DNA of 64,000 bases from RUG572 sp964386385 (lineage in GTDB: Bacteria; Verrucomicrobiota; Kiritimatiellia; RFP12; UBA1067). The notes below the pieces were generated by a model. That model made no database searches. It had not been told where the DNA came from and saw only the letters and a list, made by a program, of their open reading frames with translations. Shown one piece after another: positions 7,646 through 16,148 of the stretch. Made by a program: the position numbers and the translations under genes. Within the stretch, counting starts at the first letter, position 1. Every line of letters starts with the position of its first letter. The DNA lies in contig CAYLRN010000014.1 of NCBI GenBank assembly GCA_964386385.1, positions 1-64,000 of the forward strand, in the 5' to 3' direction.

Positions 7646-9295
7646 ATGGAACGAAACAAGAGAAGAATTGTGAAGTCGGTTGTCTGCGTGGCGGCGTTTT
7701 CCGCCGTCTGCGCGGCGTTTGCGGGCGTGACGGAAGTCAGGATGCTGCCGGGCGAAGGCTGGTGGGGGCTGGCGAACTTCTTCGGCACGAAGATGCCGTA
7801 CACGGCGCAGACCGACCTGAAGGTGGACCTCCGCAACGACAACTACCACAACCAGTGCGCGTCGCTTCTGGTGTCCGACCGCGGGCGCGTCGTCTGGAGC
7901 GACTCCCAGAGCCTGACGACGATTCGCGGCGGCGTCATCACGATGGATTCGTCCGCGCCCGTCGTCGTGACCGAGGCCGGCCGGACGCTGCGCGAGGCGT
8001 TCGCGTTCGCGTCGAAGACCTATTTCCCGCCGAGCGGCAGAACGCCCGATCTGCTCTTCTTCTCAGCGCCGCAGTACAACACGTGGATCGAGCTGACCTA
8101 CCACCAGAACGAGAAGGACGTCCTGGCCTATGCGCAGTCCATGCTCGACCACGGCCTCCCGCCGGGAGTCCTGATGATCGACGACACGTGGCAGTTCGCC
8201 TACGGCACGTGGGAGTTCGACCCCCGCCGCTTCTCGAACCCGAAGGGAATGGTCGACCGTCTGCACTCGCAGGGCTTCAAGGTGATGCTCTGGATGTGCC
8301 CGTACGTCTCCATGGACTCGCCCGCGTTCCGTCGCGTCGCGTGGGGGCAGAACCCCGACGACGTGCGCGGCTATCCGGCGAAGGGCGGGTTCTTCCTCGA
8401 CCCCGCCACGAAGCGCGCCAAGGCCTGCGACTGGTGGAACGGCGTGAGCGCGTTCATCGACTTCACCCATCCGAACGGACGCGCCTGGTTCAGGGAGCAG
8501 CTCGACCGGCTCCAGAGGGACTACGGCGTGGACGGCTTCAAGCTCGACGGCGGCGACCTGAGCGCCTACAGGACTTCCGACAGGCTTTCGCACAAGGCGG
8601 ACGCCACTTCCGGCGAACGGAACGTTGGCTTCGCGCAGTTCGCCGTCGACTACCCCGTGAGCGAGTTCCGCAACGCCTGGCAGATGGGCGGAAAGCCGAT
8701 TGTCATGCGCCTCCACGACAAGCCGCACCAGTGGGAGGCCCTTGAGCGCATCGTCGCGGACATGATGGCCGCCTCGCTGCTCGGGCACTCCTTCATCTGC
8801 CCCGACATGGTGGGCGGCGGCGAATGGACGACGTTCATCCCCGGCTCTCCGTTCGAGCCGGACCTCTTCGTCCGCTCCGCGCAGGTGCACGCCCTCTGCC
8901 CGATGATGCAGATCTCCGCCTCGCCGTGGCGCGTCCTCGACGCCGAGCGCCAGGCCATCGTCAAGAAGACGGTCGACCTCCGCCAGAAGTTCGCGCCGCT
9001 CTTCGTGGCGCTTGCGCGGCGCGCGGGCAGGACGGGCGAGCCGATGATCCGCAACCTCGAGTACAACTATCCCGGCATGGGCTACGCCGGCGTCCGCGAC
9101 CAGTTCATGATGGGCGAGACGCTGCTCGTCGCGCCGCAGTTGCGCAAGGGCGCCGCGTCGCGCCAGGTCGTCATCCCTCCGGGCGAGTGGGTCGCCGACG
9201 ACGGCACGGAGGCGACAGGCCCCAAGACGGTGACCGTCTCCACTCCCCTCGACCGTCTCCCCCATTTCGTCAAGAAGCCGGCGCCCGGGCTCTGA
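7646..9295 (+). CDS. Secreted GH31-family glycosidase
   Basis: A 549-residue enzyme with a signal peptide (1-26, ending AAFA). The GH31 TIM barrel is recognisable from WIELTYHQNEKD, the long MIDDTWQ strand, SNPKGMVDRLHSQGFKVMLW and DGFKLDGGD, where the aspartate near residue 302 is the expected nucleophile. GH31 members include alpha-glucosidases, alpha-xylosidases and related transglycosidases; the exact substrate cannot be read. The C-terminal part is the usual short beta domain. The start follows a TATAAT box by six bases. It lies 12 bases before mutS, so mutS may be transcribed with it. Confidence 0.85.
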   Translation: MERNKRRIVKSVVCVAAFSAVCAAFAGVTEVRMLPGEGWWGLANFFGTKMPYTAQTDLKVDLRNDNYHNQCASLLVSDRGRVVWSDSQSLTTIRGGVITMDSSAPVVVTEAGRTLREAFAFASKTYFPPSGRTPDLLFFSAPQYNTWIELTYHQNEKDVLAYAQSMLDHGLPPGVLMIDDTWQFAYGTWEFDPRRFSNPKGMVDRLHSQGFKVMLWMCPYVSMDSPAFRRVAWGQNPDDVRGYPAKGGFFLDPATKRAKACDWWNGVSAFIDFTHPNGRAWFREQLDRLQRDYGVDGFKLDGGDLSAYRTSDRLSHKADATSGERNVGFAQFAVDYPVSEFRNAWQMGGKPIVMRLHDKPHQWEALERIVADMMAASLLGHSFICPDMVGGGEWTTFIPGSPFEPDLFVRSAQVHALCPMMQISASPWRVLDAERQAIVKKTVDLRQKFAPLFVALARRAGRTGEPMIRNLEYNYPGMGYAGVRDQFMMGETLLVAPQLRKGAASRQVVIPPGEWVADDGTEATGPKTVTVSTPLDRLPHFVKKPAPGL

Positions 9296-9307
9296 TTGGA
9301 TTGAAAG

Positions 9308-11782
9308 ATGTCTGAAGAGCTTACGCCCATGCAGAGGCAGTATCGCGCGATCAAGCGCGGACTGCCCCCAGGCGCGATTCTCATGTTCCGCCTGGGCGAC
9401 TTCTACGAAATGTTCGGCGAGGACGCCGTAGTCGCCTCCCCGATTCTCGGCGCGACTCTGACCCAGCGCTGCGGACTCCCGCTGTGCGGCGTCCCATACC
9501 ACGCGCTGGACGCCTACCTTGCAAAGCTGATACGCGCCGGCAAGACCGCCGCGATATGCGACCAGATGGAAGACCCGCGCCTTGTGAAGAAAGGCCAGGT
9601 CGTCCGCCGCGAGGTGACGCGCATCGTCACCCCCGGCACCGTGACGGAGGACGGCCTTCTCGACGAGAACGACAGCACGTACATAGCCGCCGTCTCCGGG
9701 ACCGGCCTTGCGCTCATGGACCTCTCCACGGGCGAGTTCACGGTGGAGGCGTTCGATTCCGGCGAAAGGCTGGACGACGCGCTCATGCGCTACCGCCCCG
9801 CGGAAATAGTCCGCGCCCGGCCGGAGGACGACGCGCCGCCGCCGCCGAAGACGACATACGCCGACTCCTGGACGTTTTCGCGCGACGCCGCGCGCGAGGC
9901 CCTTCTGCGCCACTTCAACGTTGCGTCGCTGGACGGCTTCGGACTCGAGTCGTCCGACGGCTGCGACCGCGGCGACCTCATCTGCGCGGCGGGAGCCCTT
10001 CTGCACTACGTCCACACGACGCTCCACCACGCCGTCACGCACATCCGCTCCATCCGCCTCCGCGAATCGGCGGACTCCCTTTCGCTCAGCGCCGGCACGA
10101 TCCGCCACCTGGCCCTTCTGCCGGGCGAGGGCGTTTCGCGGGATGCGTCGCTCCTCGGCGTCCTCAACGTCACGCGCACTCCCATGGGCTCGCGACTGCT
10201 CACCAGTTGGATCCGCCAGCCGCTCTGCCGGCCGGAGGACGTCAACGCCCGCCTGGACGCGGTCGAGGCGTTCGTCGGCAACCGCCGACTCCTTTCCACC
10301 CTGCAGGGGCAGCTGACCGGCGTCCGCGACCTTTCGCGCCTCATCGCCAAGGTCGACTCCGGCCGCGCCAACGCGCGCGACCTCAAGGCTCTCGCCGACT
10401 CCCTGCGCCCCGTCCCGGACGTCGCCGCCGCAATCGCCGACGTCGCGGCCGCCGACGTCCAGGCCCTGCGCGAACGCCTTTCCCCGGAGCGCGACGTCGT
10501 GGACCTGATCGACCGCGCCATCGCGGAGAACCCGAACGTCCTCCTCTCGGAGGGCAATCTCATCGCCCCCGGCTACAACGCCGACCTGGACGAGCTGCGC
10601 AGCATCGCGACGGAGGGGCATCGCTGGCTCGCAGAGTTCCAGGCGCGCGAAGTGGAGCGCACCGGCATCAAGACCCTGCGCGTCAGGAAGAACTCGGTCT
10701 TCGGCTTCTACATCGAAATCTCCAAGGCGGCCGCCGTCTCCGCGCCGCCGGAGTACGAACGCCGCCAGACGCTCGTGAACGCAGAGCGCTTCACGACCCC
10801 GGAGCTGAAATCGTACGAGCAGAAGGTCCTCGGGGCGCAGGACAGGTCGTTCGCCCTTGAGGCCGAGCTCTTCCGCGGGATAGTCGCCCGCGTGGCGGAG
10901 CGCACCCTCCCGATCCAGGGCACTGCCGCCGCGCTCGGATGGCTCGACGCCCTCCTCTCCTTCGCCGACCGCGCGCTCGCCGCCGGCTACGTGCGCCCCG
11001 TCGTCGATTCGTCGGACGCGCTCGACATAACGGACGGACGCCACCCGATCATCGAGCAGATTCCGGACGCCGAGCCGTTTGTCCCCAACTCCACGCATCT
11101 CAACTGCACGACGGACCAGATCATGCTCATCACCGGCCCGAACATGGCCGGCAAGTCCACGTACATCCGCCAGGTAGCGACCCTCGCCATCATGGCGCAG
11201 GCCGGCTCGTTCGTCCCCGCGGCCGCAATGCGCATCGGCGCCGTCGACCGCGTCTTCACCCGCATCGGCGCCGGCGACGACCTGAGCCGCGGACGCTCCA
11301 CCTTCCTCGTGGAAATGCAGGAGTGCGCGAACATTCTCAACAACGCAACCGCGCGCTCGCTCATCGTCCTTGACGAAATCGGGCGCGGCACGTCGACGTT
11401 CGACGGCATCTCCATCGCATGGTCCGTCGCCGAATACCTCCACGAGAACCCGAAGGTGAAGGCGAAGACGCTCTTCGCCACGCACTACCACGAACTCGCG
11501 GACCTCGCCGGGAAGTTCGAGGGCGTGAAGAACTGGACCGTTCGCGTGAAGGAGGACGGCGGACGCATCGTCTTCCTCAGGCGCGTCGCGCCGGGCGTCG
11601 CGGAACGCAGCTTCGGCATTCACGTCGCCGCGATGGCCGGCCTTCCTTTCGCGGTCGTCGACCGCGCAGGGCAGATTCTCGCCAACCTGGAGGCGAACGA
11701 CCTGGACGTCGACGCGCAGAAGATCGTCCGCAGGCCGCGCAGAAAGCTCTCCGACCTTCCGGGCCAGATGTCACTTTTTTGA
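9308..11782 (+). CDS. mutS: DNA mismatch repair protein MutS
   Basis: MutS recognises mismatches and small loops and recruits MutL. The 824-residue length is typical of MutS1. The N-terminal mismatch-binding domain opens with TPMQRQYRAIK and FRLGDFYEMFGEDA (the FYE phenylalanine inserts at the mismatch). The ATPase domain has GPNMAGKST (about 612-620) and DEIGRGTSTFDG, with a final THYHEL histidine. mutL is not in the window. rpoN follows after 15 bases, so the two probably share a transcript. Confidence 0.97.
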   Translation: MSEELTPMQRQYRAIKRGLPPGAILMFRLGDFYEMFGEDAVVASPILGATLTQRCGLPLCGVPYHALDAYLAKLIRAGKTAAICDQMEDPRLVKKGQVVRREVTRIVTPGTVTEDGLLDENDSTYIAAVSGTGLALMDLSTGEFTVEAFDSGERLDDALMRYRPAEIVRARPEDDAPPPPKTTYADSWTFSRDAAREALLRHFNVASLDGFGLESSDGCDRGDLICAAGALLHYVHTTLHHAVTHIRSIRLRESADSLSLSAGTIRHLALLPGEGVSRDASLLGVLNVTRTPMGSRLLTSWIRQPLCRPEDVNARLDAVEAFVGNRRLLSTLQGQLTGVRDLSRLIAKVDSGRANARDLKALADSLRPVPDVAAAIADVAAADVQALRERLSPERDVVDLIDRAIAENPNVLLSEGNLIAPGYNADLDELRSIATEGHRWLAEFQAREVERTGIKTLRVRKNSVFGFYIEISKAAAVSAPPEYERRQTLVNAERFTTPELKSYEQKVLGAQDRSFALEAELFRGIVARVAERTLPIQGTAAALGWLDALLSFADRALAAGYVRPVVDSSDALDITDGRHPIIEQIPDAEPFVPNSTHLNCTTDQIMLITGPNMAGKSTYIRQVATLAIMAQAGSFVPAAAMRIGAVDRVFTRIGAGDDLSRGRSTFLVEMQECANILNNATARSLIVLDEIGRGTSTFDGISIAWSVAEYLHENPKVKAKTLFATHYHELADLAGKFEGVKNWTVRVKEDGGRIVFLRRVAPGVAERSFGIHVAAMAGLPFAVVDRAGQILANLEANDLDVDAQKIVRRPRRKLSDLPGQMSLF

Positions 11783-11797
11783 CGGCGGGCGGACGAG

Positions 11798-13294
11798 ATG
11801 GCTGAGTACGGCTTGAACTTCGGTCTTTCGGCGCGGCAGACGCAAAGCCAGGTCCTCTCCCGCCAGATGCAGCAGTCTCTCGCCATGCTTGCGATGACGT
11901 CGCACGAACTGCGCGCGGAGCTCGACCGCCAGCTTCAGGCGAACCCGCTCGTCGAGGACGTGGACAGCCGCGTCGAACGCCCCATGTCGGAGGCCGTGCC
12001 GCCGGAGCGCGATGGCGCGGCCACGACGGAACGCGAGCTGGACTTCACCCCGTCCGGCGAGGCCGCGCAGTCGATCCTCCAGACGGACGACGGCTACCGC
12101 GACTATTTCCTTGGCAACATGTCCAGCGCCTCCGGCGACGAGGAGGCGCAGACGCGGCGGCAGCGCCTTTTCGACTCGCAGGTCAAGGCGGAGACCCTTC
12201 AGGAGCACCTCATGAACCAGGTGCCGTGCTCTGACATCGCCCCCGAAGACCGCGCCCTCGCCGAGGCCTTGATCGGACGCATCGAGGACGACGGCTACTT
12301 CCGCGGCTCGCTTGCCGACCTGCAGATGGTCTTCGGCGTGTCCGAGGAACGCCTTCTCGCCGTCCTTGCGAGGATACGCGAGTTCGATCCGCTCGGATGC
12401 GGCGCCAGGGACCTGCGCGAATGCCTTTTGGCGCAGATGGAGAAACTGGACGATTCGCCGTGGGAGGAGGAGGTGCGGACGCTCGTGGACGGACATCTCC
12501 AGGACGTCGCCGCCGGTCGCGCGGACTACCTCTGCGGCGTTCTGCACGTGTCGCATGAAGAGTATGGAAGAGTCCTTGCCGCGCTCAGGACGCTCGATCC
12601 GCGCCCCGGCCGCAACCCGTCCTTCAGCCGCGCCGCCCTTTCGCGCGAAGAGCCGGGCGAATACGTCCGCCCGGAGGTCTACGCGATGAAAGGCGCCGAC
12701 GGGAAATGGAGGGTACGGGTGGATTCGCGCGACCTGCCTGAGATCCGCATTTCGCAGAGATACCTGAAAATGCTCGAAGACCCGAAATGCGCCCCCGAGG
12801 CCAAGGCGTACATCCGCGAAAGGCGGCGGGCGGCGGAGGCCTTGAAGGAGGCGCTTGAAAGGCGGCAGGACACGATTGCCGGCATCGCGCAGGCCATCGT
12901 GGACGCGCAGCCGGACTTCTTCAACAGGGGGTTCGACGGACTTCGTCCGCTGACGATGGAGCAGGTCGCCGAACGGACCGGCGTCCACAACACCACCGTG
13001 TCGCGCACGGTGAACGGGAAGTACATGGCGACGCCGTTCGGAGTGGTCGAACTGCGGAAGTTCTTCACGGCGGGCATGAAGACGGCTTCAGGCGAAATGG
13101 TGTCCAACGTCGCCATTCGGAACGAGATTCGCCGCCTTGTGGAGAACGAGGATGCGGCTGCCCCGCTTGCCGACGAGAAGATAGCCGAACTCCTCAGGGA
13201 AAAGGGTTTTGTCATCGCCCGCCGCACTGTGGCCAAGTACAGGAAGGCGCTGAAGATCCCAGGCGTGGGCGAACGCCGCCGTTGCTCCACTTGA
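11798..13294 (+). CDS. rpoN: RNA polymerase sigma-54 factor
   Basis: A 498-residue sigma-54 protein, which directs core RNA polymerase to -24/-12 promoters and depends on AAA+ activators. Region I is Gln/Leu-rich (QSQVLSRQMQQSLAML) with a following acidic linker; the core-binding region has DPLGCGARDLRECL; the DNA-binding part contains MEQVAERTGVHNTTVSRTVNGKYM, and the RpoN box ARRTVAKYR sits about 16 residues from the C-terminus. All expected regions are present, so it should be functional. No enhancer-binding activator is encoded here. Confidence 0.96.
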   Translation: MAEYGLNFGLSARQTQSQVLSRQMQQSLAMLAMTSHELRAELDRQLQANPLVEDVDSRVERPMSEAVPPERDGAATTERELDFTPSGEAAQSILQTDDGYRDYFLGNMSSASGDEEAQTRRQRLFDSQVKAETLQEHLMNQVPCSDIAPEDRALAEALIGRIEDDGYFRGSLADLQMVFGVSEERLLAVLARIREFDPLGCGARDLRECLLAQMEKLDDSPWEEEVRTLVDGHLQDVAAGRADYLCGVLHVSHEEYGRVLAALRTLDPRPGRNPSFSRAALSREEPGEYVRPEVYAMKGADGKWRVRVDSRDLPEIRISQRYLKMLEDPKCAPEAKAYIRERRRAAEALKEALERRQDTIAGIAQAIVDAQPDFFNRGFDGLRPLTMEQVAERTGVHNTTVSRTVNGKYMATPFGVVELRKFFTAGMKTASGEMVSNVAIRNEIRRLVENEDAAAPLADEKIAELLREKGFVIARRTVAKYRKALKIPGVGERRRCST

Positions 13295-13793
13295 GGGACG
13301 CGCTCCCGCGCGTCCGGGAACGGCGCGACGAGGACGTCGCGCCCTACCGATTGGCTTCTGTCTTGTCCTTGTACCGCATCATCGGTAGGGCGGGGCGTCT
13401 CGCCCCGCCGCCGCGGGCGAACGGCGCGACGAGGACGTCGCGCCCTACCGATTGGCTTCTGTCTTGTCCTTGTACCGCATCATCGGTAGGGCGGGGCGTC
13501 TCGCCCCGCCGCCGCGGGCGAACGGCGCGACGAGGACGTCGCGCCCTACCGATTGGCTTCTGTCTTGTCCTTGTACCGCATCATCGGTAGGGCGGGGCGT
13601 CTCGCCCCGCCGCCGCGGGCGAACGGCGCGACGAGGACGTCGCGCCCTACCTGATTGACCGTCAAGGGCCTTTTCAACCGCACGGCGCGTGAGGACACGC
13701 GCTCTCCCGTGGACACCATTGCGTGACGGTTGAGGTGCTTGCGACGTTCAATGGTCTGGACGTTCGTGAGGCCGTGAACCGGCATCCGACCAT
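13295..13793. repeat. Three tandem 101-bp paired-hairpin units plus flanks
   Basis: Units begin at 13350, 13451 and 13552 with ATTGGCTTCTGTCTTGTCC and repeat almost exactly. Each contains two hairpins in opposite orientation: GTAG plus arms GGCGGGGCG/CGCCCCGCC (loop TCT), and arms GGCGCGACG/CGTCGCGCC (loop AGGA) followed by CTACC. A further single hairpin, arms GGCGCGTG/CACGCGC with loop AGGA, lies near 13683. Opposed REP pairs in tandem are the arrangement called BIME in enterobacteria. No gene is seen in these 500 bases. Confidence 0.85.
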
Positions 13794-16022
13794 CTACCTG
13801 CTGCCGTAGGCGGCTGAACGAAACGCCCTGACGAGGTCGGCCTCCGGCACGTCCGCCTCGACGAAGCGGCGGCCAAGGTCTGCCAGCCTGTCCACCTTGA
13901 TTCCGGGAACGTCGATCTCCGGCGTGTCGCGCTCGTCGAGATTCCAGTAGACGATTCCCGATCTTCCGTTGCGCACGTACGAGAATGCGCGGATCGGGCG
14001 TTCGTCGTCGCGGGTCGCGGCGCGGCACTCCACGGGTTCCGGCTTCTCCGCGGATGCGAAGGGCCAGAGCATCCACTCCCTGTCCGGGTCTTTGAGCATT
14101 TCGCGCTGCGCGGGCGTGAGCGTTCCGTTGAGCTTCGCGTCTTCCCAGCGTTTGAACGCCGCGAGGCAGTCGTCAGCGCGGGGATGCGAACGGTATGCGC
14201 GGAGCGAACAGCCCATCGACACCGGACAGTTCCACGCCGCGCCTTTCGCGCCCATGTACTCGAACACGTCCGGCTGCGTCCCGATCGTTCCGTTCCAGAA
14301 TGCGGACTGCGCGTACTGTCCGTTGGACGGAGCCTTCCTGTTCGGATCCGGCTTCACCGGCGGCTGGAGGCGCATCCATCCAAGGTCGACGGACGAGAAG
14401 TCGTCCGCGTCCTGCTCGACCGTGCGAAGGATGTACTTCTTCATCGCGCCGCGCTGGAGTTCGCCCTTGAAGGTGTCGAATGCGTTTCCGCGCGAAAGGA
14501 CGTGCCAGCCGAAGTGGCTCTTCAGCGCCCCTTCGCAGTAGATCGGGTCTGTCGTGAACTTCCGCCACACGTTCAGCTGGACGCGGGGGACGTGGTACCA
14601 GAACGGCTCCGGCACGTCCTCCGCGCCGTCCATGTAGAAGAACTTCACGCCGGCGCCGTTCACCGTGTCGGCGAGCCGATCCGCTATCTCGTCCGTGATC
14701 TTCGAGTTGCCGCCGCACCTGACGAAGACCACCCAGTCGTCGACGTCGAGGTGTCTCGCGACGGTGTTCCGGGCATGGCGCGCAGGCGTGGAGTTCCACA
14801 GTCCGCGAACGCAGTTGGTGAGCGCGTACGGCGGCTCTTCCGTGACGCCGCCGTACATCACGAGTTCGTCGCCGACCATGACAAGCCCGCGATTCGGTTC
14901 AGTGCGCAGAAGCCGGGGGCGTCCCTGGATGGGCAGCGTCCTGTCCGTCTCCGAGACGTCCGCGTCAAGCACGATCTCGCAGACGGTGTTCATGCGGGTG
15001 TCCGGTTTGCCGGATGCGAGGTATGCGTCGTTGGTGGAGACCTTCGTCGAGAAGAAGTGGAGGCCGGGGACGAGACCGGCGTCGCGTATCGCGTCCGTCA
15101 CCTTCCTGAAGTCGGACACGCCGTTCGCGAACTTCGGCTTGGGCGCGTTGTGCCCGGTGGTGCTCCACAGCGCCGCAGGACCGAGCGTGAGGAGGCCGCG
15201 GAATCCGCCTTTCTTCGCTATCGCGATGTGTTCATGGACGTTTTCGGGCGTGACGTCGCCGGTCATGTAGTACGAGGCGGCGTAGTCCTTGCGCCGTCTG
15301 CTCTGCACTCCGCGAGGGAGGTCGAAGTCGCGCTCGAACGCATCGACGCAGTCGAGGAACGGTTCGCGTCCGGGGGCGGCGGCAAGGACGGCATGGGCGT
15401 CCATGACGCCGACGTCCTTTTCCGTTCCCGCGTAGAAGCGCAGCCCGCCCGACTCGCGGTCGAACGCGTCAATCCGCGTCTCCGGCTGCGCGGCCATGAG
15501 CGCGACGGCGGCGCGTTCGTCCCAGACCACGTTGAGGGTGCGTCCGAAATGCGTCCGGCGGCGGATCGGCAGCTGGACGAGCGCGAAGGAGTCGGTCTCG
15601 GTCCTGCGCTTGAAGCCGGAGGACTCGAGCTCGTAGTCGAAGCCCTCAAGCCTGAATCTGACGTAGTCGTCGGTGGTTTCAAGCCTGACCCTGGCGGTGA
15701 AGAACTCGTCGCGGTAGCGGATCTTAAGGAGGTCGCCCTCGCGCGAAATCGCGTTCGACGGCAGCGTCCACGGCTTTGCCGCGTACATGAGCTTGAACTC
15801 GTTGTCGTATGCGCGGTTCTGCGTGATGGTGGAGAACGGAACGCGGGCGTTCGGTTCGAGGCATTCCTCGCCCGTCGCCTTCACGACAAGCGACTTCGCG
15901 AATCCGTCTCCGTCGAGGACGAGCCTGAAGCGCGCATTTTCGACAACCACGTCCGCCGCCGCGTAGGCGAACGTCCCCGCAGCCAGCGCCGCGCACATGA
16001 ACAACCGCATATTCATCATCAC
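13794..16022 (-). CDS. Secreted protein, glycosidase-like, family not recognised
   Basis: About 742 residues with a signal peptide (1-23, ending AYAAA). An N-terminal beta-rich part precedes a region with barrel-like strands: GFRGLLTLGPAALW, AGLVPGLHFFSTK, GVKFFYMDGAEDVPEPFW and HFGWHVLSRGN. FYMDGAED resembles the strand-borne acid of a glycosidase TIM barrel, but no CAZy family could be named with confidence. Three consecutive ATGs (16022, 16019, 16016) follow AAGGAG; the later ones have better spacing, so the product may be one or two residues shorter. It has its own promoter and stands alone between repeats and the restriction locus. Confidence 0.6.
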   Translation of the reverse strand: MMMNMRLFMCAALAAGTFAYAAADVVVENARFRLVLDGDGFAKSLVVKATGEECLEPNARVPFSTITQNRAYDNEFKLMYAAKPWTLPSNAISREGDLLKIRYRDEFFTARVRLETTDDYVRFRLEGFDYELESSGFKRRTETDSFALVQLPIRRRTHFGRTLNVVWDERAAVALMAAQPETRIDAFDRESGGLRFYAGTEKDVGVMDAHAVLAAAPGREPFLDCVDAFERDFDLPRGVQSRRRKDYAASYYMTGDVTPENVHEHIAIAKKGGFRGLLTLGPAALWSTTGHNAPKPKFANGVSDFRKVTDAIRDAGLVPGLHFFSTKVSTNDAYLASGKPDTRMNTVCEIVLDADVSETDRTLPIQGRPRLLRTEPNRGLVMVGDELVMYGGVTEEPPYALTNCVRGLWNSTPARHARNTVARHLDVDDWVVFVRCGGNSKITDEIADRLADTVNGAGVKFFYMDGAEDVPEPFWYHVPRVQLNVWRKFTTDPIYCEGALKSHFGWHVLSRGNAFDTFKGELQRGAMKKYILRTVEQDADDFSSVDLGWMRLQPPVKPDPNRKAPSNGQYAQSAFWNGTIGTQPDVFEYMGAKGAAWNCPVSMGCSLRAYRSHPRADDCLAAFKRWEDAKLNGTLTPAQREMLKDPDREWMLWPFASAEKPEPVECRAATRDDERPIRAFSYVRNGRSGIVYWNLDERDTPEIDVPGIKVDRLADLGRRFVEADVPEADLVRAFRSAAYGSR

Positions 16023-16043
16023 TCCTTTTTTCGGACGGGTGCA

Positions 16044-16072
16044 ACAATACCATAGCGCCGCCGCGCGGTCAA
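16044..16072 (-). promoter_or_regulatory. Promoter of the 13.8-16.0 kb secreted gene
   Basis: On the minus strand TTGACC (16072-16067), a 17-bp spacer and TATTGT (16049-16044), followed by AAGGAG before the start codons. Confidence 0.6.
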
Positions 16073-16110
16073 CGGCGAATTTGCGCGGATTCTTCGAGCC
16101 GGGAATCTGA

Positions 16111-16116
16111 TATAAT
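16111..16116 (+). promoter_or_regulatory. -10 box of hsdR
   Basis: TATAAT 32 bases before the hsdR ATG. It is divergent from the promoter at 16044-16072. No convincing -35 box. Confidence 0.5.
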
Positions 16117-16148
16117 GGCGGACGTCGTTTGAGAAATCAAAATAGGCC

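Noticed and set aside
8063..11623. Very long open frame on the minus strand opposite GH31 and mutS
   Set aside because: It is a GC-driven shadow. The opposite strand encodes two proteins with complete family motifs, and the translated shadow has no recognisable domain.
13350..13652. 101-bp tandem units as a CRISPR array or coding repeat
   Set aside because: The whole unit repeats, so there are no unique spacers. The open frames across it arise from the absence of stops in GC-rich DNA.
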